Below are positions 7,198-17,039 of a DNA stretch of 64,000 nt, piece after piece; position 1 is the first letter of the stretch, and every line of letters starts with the position of its first letter. Origin of the DNA: Firmicutes bacterium HGW-Firmicutes-2. GTDB lineage: Bacteria; Bacillota; Clostridia; Lachnospirales; Vallitaleaceae. Below the pieces are notes generated by a model. That model searched no databases, had not been told where the DNA came from, and saw only the letters and a list, made by a program, of their open reading frames with translations. The stretch is taken from NCBI GenBank assembly GCA_002841495.1, contig PGZV01000021.1, positions 1-64,000 on the forward strand. The letters are read 5' to 3'. The position numbers and the translations under genes were made by a program.

Positions 7198-9273
7198 ATG
7201 AATCAGAAGAAGCAAGTGGCTTTCAACCAGCGCATTCAGAAGTTTTTTACATGGCCCTTATTTTATATGGTTGTCATAACGTTTATGACCATTGTTATGC
7301 TAATTATTGAAAGAAGTATGGGTATATTTTTTGTTATATTATGGTTGATTGCCGGTATGACTGGCTATTTCATGAATAGAATAACCAAAAAACATTTGAT
7401 GAGTGAAGTTATCAATTTTGCCCTTAGCTTTTCAGGTGTTCAAAAGGATTACCTTGATAAATTAGAACTTCCCAATGTTATTTTAGACCCTGAAGCAAAA
7501 ATCAGGTGGTGTAACGAAGCGTTTAATATATTGGTCGGTACCATGGAAGACATCGACGAAAGTAAAATCATCGAAATGAATATCAATGATATTATTCCCA
7601 GTCTGAACAGAGAAATGCTGCCGTCTGAAATGGAAGGCCAAATTGAAAAGGTGTTTGAAATTGGTGAACGTCATTATAGAGTGATTGCCAAGCATATGCG
7701 TATCGAGATGAACTCCAAAGAGCTGGATCTTGTTAACCTTACAGAAGATGAAGAACAGTTGTTGTATACACTTTATTTTTTTGACATCACAAAAGAGCTT
7801 ATGCTTGAGCAAAAAAATAATGATCAAAAAGCAGTTGCAGCACTTATCTATATTGATAATTACGAGGAGGTCTTAAACAGCATCGAAGATGTAAGACGTC
7901 CTCTATTGGTGGCTTTAATTGATCGAAATCTGAGTAAATTTGCCAACAAAATAGATGGTGTTCTGAAAAAATTCGAAAAAGATCAATACATCCTTGTTTT
8001 TCAGCAGAAGTATATGGAAGAGTTAAAGAACAATAAGTTCAGTATATTAGACGAAATACGTAGCATTAATATTGGTAATGAGCTCCCTGTAACCATGAGC
8101 ATGGGTATCGGAATCAATGAGTTTTCTTATCTCCAGTCCGTAGAATTTGGTAGAATGGCATTGGATCTTGCCTTAGGTCGAGGAGGTGACCAGACGGTTG
8201 TTAAGAAGAACGACAAGTTCTCATTTTATGGCGGTAAAACACGAGGCGTCGAAAAAAGCACCCGTGTAAAAGCAAGAATTAAGGCTTACGCATTTAGAGA
8301 GCTGATTGAAGAAAGTGACCGCGTTATTATTATGGGTCATAAACGTCAAGATCTAGATTCACTAGGTGCTGCGGTGGGTATTTATGCCTGTGCCAAATTG
8401 CTGGATAAGCCTGCAAATATTGTTATCAATGATGTAACTTCATCCGTAAAAACACTCCATACTCTGCTGATTGAAAACGACCATTATCCGAAGAATCTAT
8501 TCGTTACCGGCCAAGAAGCTATCAGCTATATTAAAGAAAAGACCTTATTGGTGGTTGTGGATGTTAACCGACCATCCTATACGGAACATATGGAACTTTT
8601 AGGTTATTTTAAAAATATCGTGGTTTTTGATCATCATAGAGTGAGCTCAGAACCTATTGAAAATCCGGTTCTGAGTTATATTGAATCCTATGCATCTTCC
8701 ACATGTGAAATGGTGACAGAGATTCTAAGGTATATTTCTGACAAAGTCAAGTTAGAGCCGATTGAGGCAGATGCCTTATTTGCAGGAATTACTGTCGATA
8801 CAAAAAACTTTGTAATTAAGACGGGTGTTAAGACTTTTGAAGCAGCAGCTTTTCTTAAAAGAAGTGGTGCAGACGTTATAAGGGTCAGAGGTTTTTTTAA
8901 AAACGATATGGCTTCATATAAGGCTAAGGCTACAGCTGTAAGGGACTGTCAGATCTATAGTGATCATATGGCTATTTCCGTTTGTCCTTCGGATGTTGAG
9001 AACCCATCACTAGTGGCGGCACAAGCCGCTGATGAGCTACTTAATATATCAGATATCAAAGCGTCATTTGTATTATCGGACATTGAGGGTACCATTTATA
9101 TTAGTGCAAGGTCGTATGACAGTATTAATGTACAACTCATTATGGAAAAACTTGGCGGTGGTGGTCATCTTAGTGTGGCCGGTGCACAGATTCCAAATGA
9201 AACCATAGATGGTGTTATTGTAAAATTGAAGGAAGCGTTGGATAATTATTCAGAGGAAGGTGAAACAACATGA
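7198..9273 (+). CDS. gdpP: Cyclic-di-AMP phosphodiesterase GdpP
   Basis: This is a membrane-bound hydrolase of the second messenger c-di-AMP, 691 residues from ATG 7198 (AGAGGT site 7 nt upstream; the TTG at 7180 is less likely). Two N-terminal membrane helices are followed by a PAS-like region, a degenerate GGDEF domain, and DHH and DHHA1 domains. Catalytic-type motifs visible are GHKRQDLDSLG, VVDVNR, DHHR and the C-terminal GGGGHLSVAGAQ. The gene overlaps rplI by ATGA, the common Firmicute arrangement gdpP-rplI-dnaB. Control of osmotic and cell-wall balance through c-di-AMP is known for the family. Confidence 0.95.
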   Translation: MNQKKQVAFNQRIQKFFTWPLFYMVVITFMTIVMLIIERSMGIFFVILWLIAGMTGYFMNRITKKHLMSEVINFALSFSGVQKDYLDKLELPNVILDPEAKIRWCNEAFNILVGTMEDIDESKIIEMNINDIIPSLNREMLPSEMEGQIEKVFEIGERHYRVIAKHMRIEMNSKELDLVNLTEDEEQLLYTLYFFDITKELMLEQKNNDQKAVAALIYIDNYEEVLNSIEDVRRPLLVALIDRNLSKFANKIDGVLKKFEKDQYILVFQQKYMEELKNNKFSILDEIRSINIGNELPVTMSMGIGINEFSYLQSVEFGRMALDLALGRGGDQTVVKKNDKFSFYGGKTRGVEKSTRVKARIKAYAFRELIEESDRVIIMGHKRQDLDSLGAAVGIYACAKLLDKPANIVINDVTSSVKTLHTLLIENDHYPKNLFVTGQEAISYIKEKTLLVVVDVNRPSYTEHMELLGYFKNIVVFDHHRVSSEPIENPVLSYIESYASSTCEMVTEILRYISDKVKLEPIEADALFAGITVDTKNFVIKTGVKTFEAAAFLKRSGADVIRVRGFFKNDMASYKAKATAVRDCQIYSDHMAISVCPSDVENPSLVAAQAADELLNISDIKASFVLSDIEGTIYISARSYDSINVQLIMEKLGGGGHLSVAGAQIPNETIDGVIVKLKEALDNYSEEGETT

Positions 9274-9716
9274 AAATTGTATTACTCGAAGATGTAAAAA
9301 AAGTCGGTAAAAAAGGTGACATTGTAGAAGTGAGTGATGGTTATGGTAGAAACTATCTTATAGCAAGAAAGTTAGGAAAAGAAGCGACCAATGCGGCAAT
9401 CAATGATGTAAAGCTTAAAAAAGCCACAGAAGCTAGAAAAAAAGAAGATGAACTCAATGAGGCTAAGGCATTAGGTGAAAAAATCAAAGCATCCTCCATA
9501 ACTCTAGCTATTAAAGCCGGTGAAGGTGGTAAAACATTTGGATCAGTTTCAACTAAAGAGATAGCAAAGGGGATTGCTGAGCAGCTTAGGATTGAAGTCG
9601 ATAAAAAGAAGTTGGTTCTGGATGAACCAATAAAGACTCTTGGAACGCATATTATCAAAATTAAGCTTCATCCAAAAGTAACAACAGAGTTATCGGTCAA
9701 AGTCGAAGGAGAATAG
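9270..9716 (+). CDS. rplI: 50S ribosomal protein L9
   Basis: This is a 148-residue ribosomal protein with the typical start MKIVLLEDVKKVGKKGDIVEV, a long charged connecting helix (about 45-80) and a C-terminal RNA-binding domain. Its ATG overlaps the gdpP stop codon, indicating translational coupling. The length is normal. Confidence 0.97.
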   Translation: MKIVLLEDVKKVGKKGDIVEVSDGYGRNYLIARKLGKEATNAAINDVKLKKATEARKKEDELNEAKALGEKIKASSITLAIKAGEGGKTFGSVSTKEIAKGIAEQLRIEVDKKKLVLDEPIKTLGTHIIKIKLHPKVTTELSVKVEGE

Positions 9717-9754
9717 TCTGCATCATTAGAAGCGGATAAAACGGAGTGACCTAT

Positions 9755-11077
9755 ATGGAAGACATAGTAAAGCGTATACCACCACAAAGTTTAGAAGCTG
9801 AACAATCGGTTATCGGTTCAATGATTATGGACCGTGAGGCAATTGAATCAGTTAAGGATACAATCACAGAGGATGATTTCTATCATCCGGATTTGAAATT
9901 TATATATGAAGCCATGGTTACCTTATATAATAGGAATAAGCCTGTTGACTTGGTTACGCTACAATCTCAGTTACAAGATCAAAAGGTCTTGGATCAGATT
10001 GGTGGCATTGAATACTTGTCAAAACTGGCAATGGCCGTACCGACGTCTGCTCACGCGAAGCACTATGCCATGATTGTTAAGGAAAAATCAACGCTTAGAA
10101 AGATCATAAAGGCCAGTCAGGAAATCACCGCAGATGCTTATGACGGTACAGTATCCATTGAAAATGTTCTAAATGGTGCAGAAGAGCGAATTTTCAATAT
10201 TGTTCAAAAAAATGATTCTGGAGAATTCACGCCTGTGTCCCAGTTGGTGAATCCAATGTTGAATAAGTTGGAGATGTTGACGAAGAATAAGGGCAAGGTA
10301 ACAGGTATATCATCCGGATTTTTAGACTTGGATTATCGTACAGCCGGATTTCAGCCTTCAGATTTAGTGCTAATAGCTGCTAGACCTTCCATGGGTAAAA
10401 CTGCTTTTGCCCTGAATGTTGTTCAACATGCAGCAATCAAAGAAGGAAAAGTAGCAGCGATGTTTAGCCTTGAGATGTCCAAGGATCAGTTACTCAATAG
10501 GATGGTCTGTTCTGAAGCCATGGTGGATGCACAGAAAGTAAGAACCGGTGATCTTGAAGACGAAGACTGGGCAAAAATATCGATGGGTGCCGTAATCTTA
10601 GCAGATGCCCCCATCTATGTGGATGACACACCGGGTATTACCATATCTGAAGTCAGGGCAAAATGCCGTAAGCTAAAAATGGAAAAAGGCTTAGATTTGA
10701 TTATGATTGACTATCTACAGCTCATGAGTGGGTCAGGCAAGACCCAATCAAGAGAGCAAGAGATATCGGAGATATCAAGGGGTCTAAAAGCCCTTGCAAG
10801 AGAAATGAGTGCACCGGTTATCGCTTTATCACAGTTATCCCGAGCTTGCGAATCTAGAGCGGATCATAGACCTATGTTATCCGACCTTCGAGAGTCAGGC
10901 GCCATCGAGCAGGATGCCGATGTGGTTATGTTTCTATACCGTGATGAGTATTACCATCCTGAATCAGAACTTAAGAATCAAGCAGAGTTGATTATCGCCA
11001 AACAACGTAATGGACCGACAGGAACCGTTAATCTGGTTTGGATTGGCCAATACACAAAATTCAAGAATATGGCCTAG
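9755..11077 (+). CDS. dnaB: Replicative DNA helicase
   Basis: This is the hexameric helicase of the replication fork, 440 residues from ATG 9755, with GGAG at 9743-9746. The GTG at 9746 overlaps that site. The N-terminal helical domain opens with IPPQSLEAEQSVIGSM. The RecA-like domain has Walker A ARPSMGKTAF, Walker B LIMIDYLQLM and a conserved LSDLRESGAIEQDAD motif. No intein interrupts the Walker regions. It is the third gene of the gdpP operon. Confidence 0.97.
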   Translation: MEDIVKRIPPQSLEAEQSVIGSMIMDREAIESVKDTITEDDFYHPDLKFIYEAMVTLYNRNKPVDLVTLQSQLQDQKVLDQIGGIEYLSKLAMAVPTSAHAKHYAMIVKEKSTLRKIIKASQEITADAYDGTVSIENVLNGAEERIFNIVQKNDSGEFTPVSQLVNPMLNKLEMLTKNKGKVTGISSGFLDLDYRTAGFQPSDLVLIAARPSMGKTAFALNVVQHAAIKEGKVAAMFSLEMSKDQLLNRMVCSEAMVDAQKVRTGDLEDEDWAKISMGAVILADAPIYVDDTPGITISEVRAKCRKLKMEKGLDLIMIDYLQLMSGSGKTQSREQEISEISRGLKALAREMSAPVIALSQLSRACESRADHRPMLSDLRESGAIEQDADVVMFLYRDEYYHPESELKNQAELIIAKQRNGPTGTVNLVWIGQYTKFKNMA

Positions 11078-11089
11078 AATTAAGAGCAA

Positions 11090-11120
11090 ACAAAAACAGA
11101 ACCGTAATAACGGTTCTGTT
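11090..11120 (-). terminator. Terminator of tRNA-Val, probably bidirectional
   Basis: AACAGAACCG (11095-11104) and CGGTTCTGTT (11111-11120) form a perfect 10-bp hairpin. On the minus strand it is followed by TTTTTG, making a good terminator for the tRNA-Val transcript. On the plus strand it lies just after dnaB but has a weaker T tract. Confidence 0.8.
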
Positions 11121-11127
11121 CTGTTAG

Positions 11128-11200
11128 TGCATGGTAAGGGACTCGAACCCATGACTTCTTCCACGTCAAGGAAACACTCTACCAGCTGAGTTAACCACGC
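11128..11200 (-). tRNA. tRNA-Val (GAC)
   Basis: The minus-strand cloverleaf has a 7-bp acceptor with one G-U, a 4-bp D stem, and an anticodon arm with loop TTGACGT giving anticodon GAC. The T arm has loop TTCGAGT, and the discriminator is A. The T stem has one T-T mismatch at its second pair, which is slightly unusual. CCA is not encoded. It is transcribed toward dnaB and ends at the hairpin at 11095-11120. Confidence 0.9.
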
Positions 11201-11292
11201 CTATGAAGTTTTCACCCAAATGTAAAGTCATATTTCAAAAATAGTTAAAAAACTTTACAACATTCATAGAAGTATAAAGGTGGTATACAGGA

Positions 11293-12396
11293 ATGAATCA
11301 AATAAATGAAACGGTAAACACCAAGATAGAGTGGAAACGACATCTAAAAAATCCAAGATATTGGATTCTTTTATTGATTGTTATAATATTAGCACTCATA
11401 CTAATCAAATTACCGGATGAAGGTGTCCTATCATTGATGCAAAAAGAACCTGAAAGTCATAATTTGAAGATCCATAGTCCATTGAACGAGAGAATCATCA
11501 TACCTATTGTTAAGGAGTTTCAGGAGACTACGGGGATTCAAGTGGAATATCTTTCAGCAGGAACCATGGATCTTCTTGAGTCTTTGGATCATAAAGAGGA
11601 TAAATATCTAATGGATGTCATGTGGGGTGGGAGTAAGGAATACTTGAATATTTATAAAGACTTATTTGAACCTTATACATCCATCTATGATCATGAGATT
11701 CACCAAGGCTATAACGACAAAGAAAACTTTTTCTTGGGCTATAACATTCTGCCTATCGTATTGATTTATAATACCAAACTGGTTTCACCTGAAGAAGCAC
11801 CAAAATCATGGGAAGATATACTAGATCCAAAATGGAAGGGTAAGGTGGCATTTGTAGATCCTAGTACATCAGGATCCGCCTTTATTGCTCTATCCTTTAT
11901 ACTAAATCTTAATCAGACAGGTTCGGGATATAATTGGAACAATGCAGAAAAATTGCTAAATAATTTGAATGGTAAAATATTAGCAAAATCTTCAGAAGTT
12001 TATGAGGGTGTTGCCAATGGAGATTTCGCCATTGGTATAACCATGGAGGAAGCGGCCATATCCTATCTTCATAGAGGTGAGGATGTTGGTATCGTGTATT
12101 TTGAAGAAGGCACACCGGTGATAACCGATTCTATTGCACTTATGAAAGATGCAAAAAATAAGAAGGAAGCAAAAGCCTTTATTGATTTTGTACTTAGTAA
12201 AAAGGTACAGACCTATATGGTTGATCAATTCTATTTACGCTCAATCAGAGAAGATGTTGAGGTGCCACTTGGTCTTATGCCTATGGATGAACTGAATATT
12301 TTTGACGCAGGGAATTTGGATACATATGAGAGAAAGTCTAGCGTATTAAGGAGTTGGCGGGACATGGTTGTCATGAGGGTACAAGATGGTGAATAA
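11293..12396 (+). CDS. Membrane-anchored iron-type ABC substrate-binding protein (sensor partner)
   Basis: This 367-residue protein has a short cytoplasmic head, one membrane helix (about 24-43) and an extracytoplasmic binding domain. The fold resembles AfuA/FbpA-type proteins, with phrases such as IPIVKEFQETTGIQVEY, SWEDILDPKWKGKVAF and DPSTSGSAFIAL. No permease or ATPase gene is nearby. It overlaps by 11 nt with a YesM-type histidine kinase gene. By analogy with binding-protein-dependent sensor kinases, it probably presents a ligand to that kinase rather than to a transporter. The ligand is not identifiable, and family members bind Fe3+ or phosphorylated organic anions. Confidence 0.78.
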   Translation: MNQINETVNTKIEWKRHLKNPRYWILLLIVIILALILIKLPDEGVLSLMQKEPESHNLKIHSPLNERIIIPIVKEFQETTGIQVEYLSAGTMDLLESLDHKEDKYLMDVMWGGSKEYLNIYKDLFEPYTSIYDHEIHQGYNDKENFFLGYNILPIVLIYNTKLVSPEEAPKSWEDILDPKWKGKVAFVDPSTSGSAFIALSFILNLNQTGSGYNWNNAEKLLNNLNGKILAKSSEVYEGVANGDFAIGITMEEAAISYLHRGEDVGIVYFEEGTPVITDSIALMKDAKNKKEAKAFIDFVLSKKVQTYMVDQFYLRSIREDVEVPLGLMPMDELNIFDAGNLDTYERKSSVLRSWRDMVVMRVQDGE

Positions 12397-14140
12397 GAAA
12401 AAGCTTATTAGAATACCCTTATTTTATAAACTGTTTGCCACGTTCATATTATGTAGCACCATACCTTTGTTAATCATCAGTGGTTTGATGTATGGTTTGT
12501 CCGTTAATTTCTTAAATAAAACCATATACGATCAGACTTATACCAATGTTGAAGGGGCACATCTTAGAATCAACGACAAGATTATTCAATACGAAGGCAT
12601 CATTCAAGGTATTATAAGTAATGACGAAATCATTCAAGCCATCTCCACAGGAAATGAAAAGGAGATCCATGAGAATGCAGTCTATGAAATCATATACGAA
12701 GCGCTTATTGAACATAGCATTAAACCGATCGTACACATAACCAACTTATCTGGAAGTGTTGCCTACTCGACAACCCCTTTTCCAAAAACCTATCTAGTAG
12801 GACTGAAAAATAAATGGGGTATTTTTAGAGATATCGACCGAAATTTCAATCAAACAGTAATCTATCCACAAAAAATCACTTATTTGCCGGGAAAAAGTAG
12901 CATCATTAGCTTAGGAAGTCAGATTATTAATAGTGAAGGCAAGCATGTTGGATACATTTTGATAGATGTACCAAGAGAAGTGATATTAGAGGAAATGAAG
13001 GCAATTCATACAGGATTATCCTTACACGTGGTCTTGCTTGATAACAATGCTTACACCTTACTGGACACGCAAAATGCTAGTATGGAAGGAAAATTCCAAA
13101 GATCTTCCTACTTGGATTATGAAAAAAACTTGGAATATAAGAGTATTAAAGATGAGATTAGTAAAGATAGTTTTTTGGTGGTTAACTATGAAGATACAAA
13201 GTTGGATACGATGACCATAGCTAATGTATCCTCAAACATTTTTCATTCTTTTAGTCGCATACTTGGGCTCATCTTATTAATTGGTGCCATTGTAAGTTTA
13301 AGTATCTCTTGCATTATTTCATATGTTTTGGCCAGGTTTATTTCTCATCCTATTAGAGACCTAATTAGTATAATGGGTGAGGTTGAGGAAGGCACCTTTT
13401 CTGTTAAGGCAAATGCTAGAAGTAACGATGAGATTGGCGACTTAGCCAAGTATTTTAATCAGATGTTAGATAGATTGAACTCATATATGAACAAAGTTAT
13501 TGAAAAGCAACAACAGCTTAGAACGACAGAAATCAAAATGCTTCAAGCACAGGTGAATCCACACTTTATCTATAACACCCTTGATGTGATCAAGTGGAGT
13601 GCGAAGATGGGTCAGAAAAGTGAAGTGGTAAGCGTCGTTACCAATCTGGCTAAAATACTAAGAAACAGTATCGACTGTGATGAAGAGTTTGTTAGTGTTA
13701 AAAGAAGCATCAGCTTCATTGATAGCTATTTAGCCATACAAAAAATTAAATACAACAATGCTTTTAAAGTCATAAGGAACATCGACCATACGATCTTAGA
13801 ATGCAAAGTGCCAAGACTCATTATTCAACCATTTGTCGAAAATGCAATTGTTCATGGTCTTAGTACTAATAACGGAAAAGGTGAAATAAGCATTAACGGT
13901 TTTGTTGAAGCAGGCATTATAGAGTTTCAGATTATAGATAATGGAATCGGTATGACGGTTGAAGAGATTAAAAAAGTATCGGATAACAAATCAGATCAAC
14001 ATATTGGAATTCATAATGTAGATCAAAGAATCAAGCTCTACTACGGCGAAGACTATGGTGTTCATATAGAAAGCCAAAAATACATAGGTACCAAAGTGGC
14101 CATAACACTACCCTGTTTGTATGAAGGAGAAACCTTATGA
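12386..14140 (+). CDS. YesM/LytS-type sensor histidine kinase
   Basis: This is a membrane kinase of 584 residues. An N-terminal helix (about 12-35) and an extracytoplasmic sensor region of roughly 260 residues precede a second helix (about 290-315). A HAMP domain follows, then the His_kinase region with phospho-acceptor His in QVNPHFIYNTLD, and an ATPase domain with PFVENAIVHGL and DNGIGM. The gene overlaps the upstream binding-protein gene, and its stop overlaps the response regulator start (ATGA). The three genes form one translationally coupled signalling unit. Confidence 0.9.
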   Translation: MVNKKKLIRIPLFYKLFATFILCSTIPLLIISGLMYGLSVNFLNKTIYDQTYTNVEGAHLRINDKIIQYEGIIQGIISNDEIIQAISTGNEKEIHENAVYEIIYEALIEHSIKPIVHITNLSGSVAYSTTPFPKTYLVGLKNKWGIFRDIDRNFNQTVIYPQKITYLPGKSSIISLGSQIINSEGKHVGYILIDVPREVILEEMKAIHTGLSLHVVLLDNNAYTLLDTQNASMEGKFQRSSYLDYEKNLEYKSIKDEISKDSFLVVNYEDTKLDTMTIANVSSNIFHSFSRILGLILLIGAIVSLSISCIISYVLARFISHPIRDLISIMGEVEEGTFSVKANARSNDEIGDLAKYFNQMLDRLNSYMNKVIEKQQQLRTTEIKMLQAQVNPHFIYNTLDVIKWSAKMGQKSEVVSVVTNLAKILRNSIDCDEEFVSVKRSISFIDSYLAIQKIKYNNAFKVIRNIDHTILECKVPRLIIQPFVENAIVHGLSTNNGKGEISINGFVEAGIIEFQIIDNGIGMTVEEIKKVSDNKSDQHIGIHNVDQRIKLYYGEDYGVHIESQKYIGTKVAITLPCLYEGETL

Positions 14141-14958
14141 TTGGAATCGTAATCGTTGAAGATGAAGCCTATATTAGAAAGGGTATGGTTCTGACCACGC
14201 CTTGGGAGGAATTTGGTTGTAAGGTTATTGGTGAAGCAAAGGATGGTTTAGAAGGTTACAATCTCATAAAAAAACTCAGACCGGACATAATAATAACAGA
14301 TGTAAGTATGCCGGTTATGGATGGTATTGAGATGATCAGAAAATTAGATGGCGAATATGAAGCGGAGTATATCATCATTTCCGGTTTCAATGATTTTAAT
14401 TATGCACAACAAGCCATAAAATTAGGTGTTAAAGATTATTTGTTAAAACCCATTGATGACGATGATTTTTACTTCACACTCAAAAAAGTGGTTAAAGTTC
14501 TAGAAGAAAGAAAAGAACAGACCAAACAGCTGGATAGACAATTACTAGTAGAAGAGGGTAAAACACTCCTCTTTAACGAAGAAAGTTATGATAATAACTA
14601 TGATGGAAGAAAGAGATATGTTACCAAAGCTGTCAAATGGATTGAAGAGCATTATCATGAAGGTATTGCTATTGGTGATGTAGCAGAGGCTATGGACATC
14701 AGTGAAAGTTATTTAAGTAGACTATTTAAGAAATATACGGACTATACTTTTGTGGAGTTTTTAACGGACTATAGACTCAGAATAGCCATACAACTCTTAA
14801 AAGACCATACTATAAAAGTCTATGAGGTTTCTGAAAAAGTGGGTTATAATGATCCTAAATACTTCAGTATATTGTTTAAAAAGAAAATGGGTGTTACACC
14901 CATGGAATTTAAAAACAATTTGTCGGATGAATCAGAGAACAAAGAGGTTAATGAATAA
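14137..14958 (+). CDS. YesN-type response regulator with AraC DNA-binding domain
   Basis: This is the cognate regulator of the kinase at 12386, 273 residues long. The receiver domain (about 1-120) has acidic residues in IVEDEAY, the phospho-acceptor Asp in DIIITDVSMPVMDG, and a terminal DYLLKP lysine. A short linker leads to a C-terminal AraC/XylS helix-turn-helix pair (about 165-265) ending VGYNDPKYFSILFKKKMGVTP. It is shorter than many YesN proteins because the middle linker is reduced. Targets are unknown, and the adjacent phosphate transport genes have their own spacing and terminator. Confidence 0.9.
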   Translation: MIGIVIVEDEAYIRKGMVLTTPWEEFGCKVIGEAKDGLEGYNLIKKLRPDIIITDVSMPVMDGIEMIRKLDGEYEAEYIIISGFNDFNYAQQAIKLGVKDYLLKPIDDDDFYFTLKKVVKVLEERKEQTKQLDRQLLVEEGKTLLFNEESYDNNYDGRKRYVTKAVKWIEEHYHEGIAIGDVAEAMDISESYLSRLFKKYTDYTFVEFLTDYRLRIAIQLLKDHTIKVYEVSEKVGYNDPKYFSILFKKKMGVTPMEFKNNLSDESENKEVNE

Positions 14959-15093
14959 AACAAATAATAAAACTGATAAAAAATCAGGATAAAATAAGAA
15001 ATATATATACAAAAACACTGGAAAAATGAAAAAAGATGAAGTGAGTTCATATTATTCAACAAAAAAACAGGATAGTTAATTGATGTATATATA

Positions 15094-15128
15094 AAAAAGC
15101 TATATAGTCTCTATATAGCTTTTTGTAT
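15094..15128 (+). terminator. Terminator after the response regulator gene
   Basis: AAAAAGCTATATAG (15094-15107) pairs perfectly with CTATATAGCTTTTT (15111-15124), with a 3-nt loop and T tail. The A and T runs on both sides would allow bidirectional action. Confidence 0.88.
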
Positions 15129-15251
15129 TTACATTACTTTTCTGATATTATTGAAGGATTCTAATGCACAGGCCTTAGATGTTCTAATAGAAAATCTATA
15201 AGATTGAAAAGTGTAAAACATATTTAGCCAGCACAAGAAAGGAGAAATTTC

Positions 15252-15902
15252 ATGAACATATTTCAGGACAGAAATAGAGAACTAGAGATTGAAATCGATT
15301 TATACCTCAACTGCCTTCAAAAAGGTGCGATGACTTTTTATGAAGGTATCAAGGACTATATGACAAATAATTGCCAACAATTTGAGGAAAGAATTAAGGT
15401 CGTTGTAGAACAGGAAAGTGAAGCAGATGAACATTTAAAAAACCTTAAATTTATCTTATATAGATATAATTTATTACCGGATTTAAGTGCAGATATATTA
15501 GAACTTATGGATTCTATGGATGACATAGGTGATATTTCCAAACAAATGCTTTTAGACCTCCAAGTTGAACAACCTAGAATAGAAGAAGATTTTAAAGAAG
15601 ACTTTATTCTAATAGCAAAAACCTCATTAAAAGCGGTGGAGACACTTATACGTGGTGTTAGAGTCTATTTTACACAGTACAAGACCATTGAAGACTATAT
15701 TAGCAAAGTCTATTTTTATGAATCAGAAGTGGATAAGTTGGAGCATAAACTTAAGATCAAAATTTTTGCAGACAAAGACCATTTAAAACTTAGTGAGAAA
15801 ATGCATCAACGCTATTTTGCACAAAAAACAGCAAGACTTTCAGATATAGCAGAAGAAATGGCCATTAAACTATCCGTGTTTAGATTTAAGAGAGGCATAT
15901 AA
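15252..15902 (+). CDS. DUF47/PhoU-like protein linked to Pit transporter
   Basis: This is a cytoplasmic, all-helical protein of 216 residues of the DUF47 (PhoU-like) family. Features are an N-terminal region with ELEIEIDLYLNCLQKGAMTF and repeated acidic E/D pairs (ESEADEHLKNLK, YESEVDKLEHKL) that bind metal in PhoU relatives. The gene immediately precedes a PiT phosphate permease gene, the usual pairing, and probably modulates its activity. A GAAAGGAG ribosome site precedes the ATG. Confidence 0.88.
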   Translation: MNIFQDRNRELEIEIDLYLNCLQKGAMTFYEGIKDYMTNNCQQFEERIKVVVEQESEADEHLKNLKFILYRYNLLPDLSADILELMDSMDDIGDISKQMLLDLQVEQPRIEEDFKEDFILIAKTSLKAVETLIRGVRVYFTQYKTIEDYISKVYFYESEVDKLEHKLKIKIFADKDHLKLSEKMHQRYFAQKTARLSDIAEEMAIKLSVFRFKRGI

Positions 15903-15938
15903 TGGAAGTGATGACAGTAGAGGGAGGCGTTGAATGAG

Positions 15939-17000
15939 ATGAATTTTACAATGGCAACAGCCATATTTTTGTCTGCAGGATTGTTCATGGGATGGTCCCT
16001 TGGTGGCAATGATGCAGCCAATATTTTTGGAACCGCTGTAGGTACCAGAATGGTCAAATTTTCTACAGCTGCCATCATATGTAGTATATTCGTTATTTTA
16101 GGTGCTGTATTAAGCGGGACCGGTGCTTCTCATACACTTGGTCAACTGGGTGCCATTAATGCCATCGGTGGTTCATTTGCCGTGTCGGCTTCAGCTGCAT
16201 TTACTGTCATGGTGATGACAGGAAAAGGATTACCTGTATCCACGTCCCAAGCTGTCGTTGGCGCAATTATCGGATGGAATATTTTCGGTGGCATTAAGAC
16301 GGAAATGGCTGTGGTTTATAAAATCGTCGGTACATGGGTCTTCACCCCAATTTTAGCAGCACTATTTGCAGTCATTTTTTATTGGATTACTAAATATATG
16401 GTAGAACACACAAAAATACATATTGTCAAGGTGGATAAATATACGAGATATGCCTTAATGATAGCCGGTGCTTTTGGAGCATATAGCTTAGGTGCCAACA
16501 ACATTGCCAATGTCATGGGTGTTTTTATAAATGTATCCCCTTTTGAAACCATAAGGCTATCTGAAAACATAACCATAACCAGTACTCAGCAGCTCTTTTT
16601 TCTAGGAGCCTTGGCGATCTCCCTAGGCGTATTCACTTACTCCAAGAAAGTCATGTTAACCGTAGGAAAAAGTATCTTTAAGCTCTCACCGATAAGTGCC
16701 TTCATAGTGGTTTTGGCCACTTCGACTGTCTTGTTTTTATTTTCCTCAGAGTCTTTAAGTATCTGGCTGACAGCAAGGAATCTTCCTGCATTTCCATTGG
16801 TACCTGTATCCCAATCCCAAGCAGTCGTTGGTGCGATCATGGGTATCGGCTTAGCAAAAGGCGGTAGAAATATTAACATGAAGGAGCTTGGAAGAATTGG
16901 GTCAGGATGGATTATGACACCCCTTATATCCATGATGATTTCTTTGCTTTCCTTGTATGTTCTTCAAAATGTTTTTATGCAAACAGTCATAAATTACTAA
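15939..17000 (+). CDS. Low-affinity inorganic phosphate transporter (PiT family)
   Basis: This is a membrane symporter of 353 residues from ATG 15939. GGGAGG lies 11 nt upstream, and a TTG at 15930 is too close to it. About ten hydrophobic helices are arranged as two inverted halves, each with the PiT signature: GGNDAANIFGTAVGTR near the start and GANNIANVMG in the middle. The paired motifs VSTSQAVVGAIIG and VSQSQAVVGAIMG also mark the internal duplication. The coupling ion in this organism could be Na+ or H+. Confidence 0.92.
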   Translation: MNFTMATAIFLSAGLFMGWSLGGNDAANIFGTAVGTRMVKFSTAAIICSIFVILGAVLSGTGASHTLGQLGAINAIGGSFAVSASAAFTVMVMTGKGLPVSTSQAVVGAIIGWNIFGGIKTEMAVVYKIVGTWVFTPILAALFAVIFYWITKYMVEHTKIHIVKVDKYTRYALMIAGAFGAYSLGANNIANVMGVFINVSPFETIRLSENITITSTQQLFFLGALAISLGVFTYSKKVMLTVGKSIFKLSPISAFIVVLATSTVLFLFSSESLSIWLTARNLPAFPLVPVSQSQAVVGAIMGIGLAKGGRNINMKELGRIGSGWIMTPLISMMISLLSLYVLQNVFMQTVINY

Positions 17001-17039
17001 CTTAAATAGCCCCCTCTTTAATCCTCCCAAGAAGATAAA

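Noticed and set aside
7483-7827. 114-codon minus-strand frame inside gdpP
   Set aside because: Shadow of the gdpP PAS/GGDEF coding sequence with no start signal or family resemblance.
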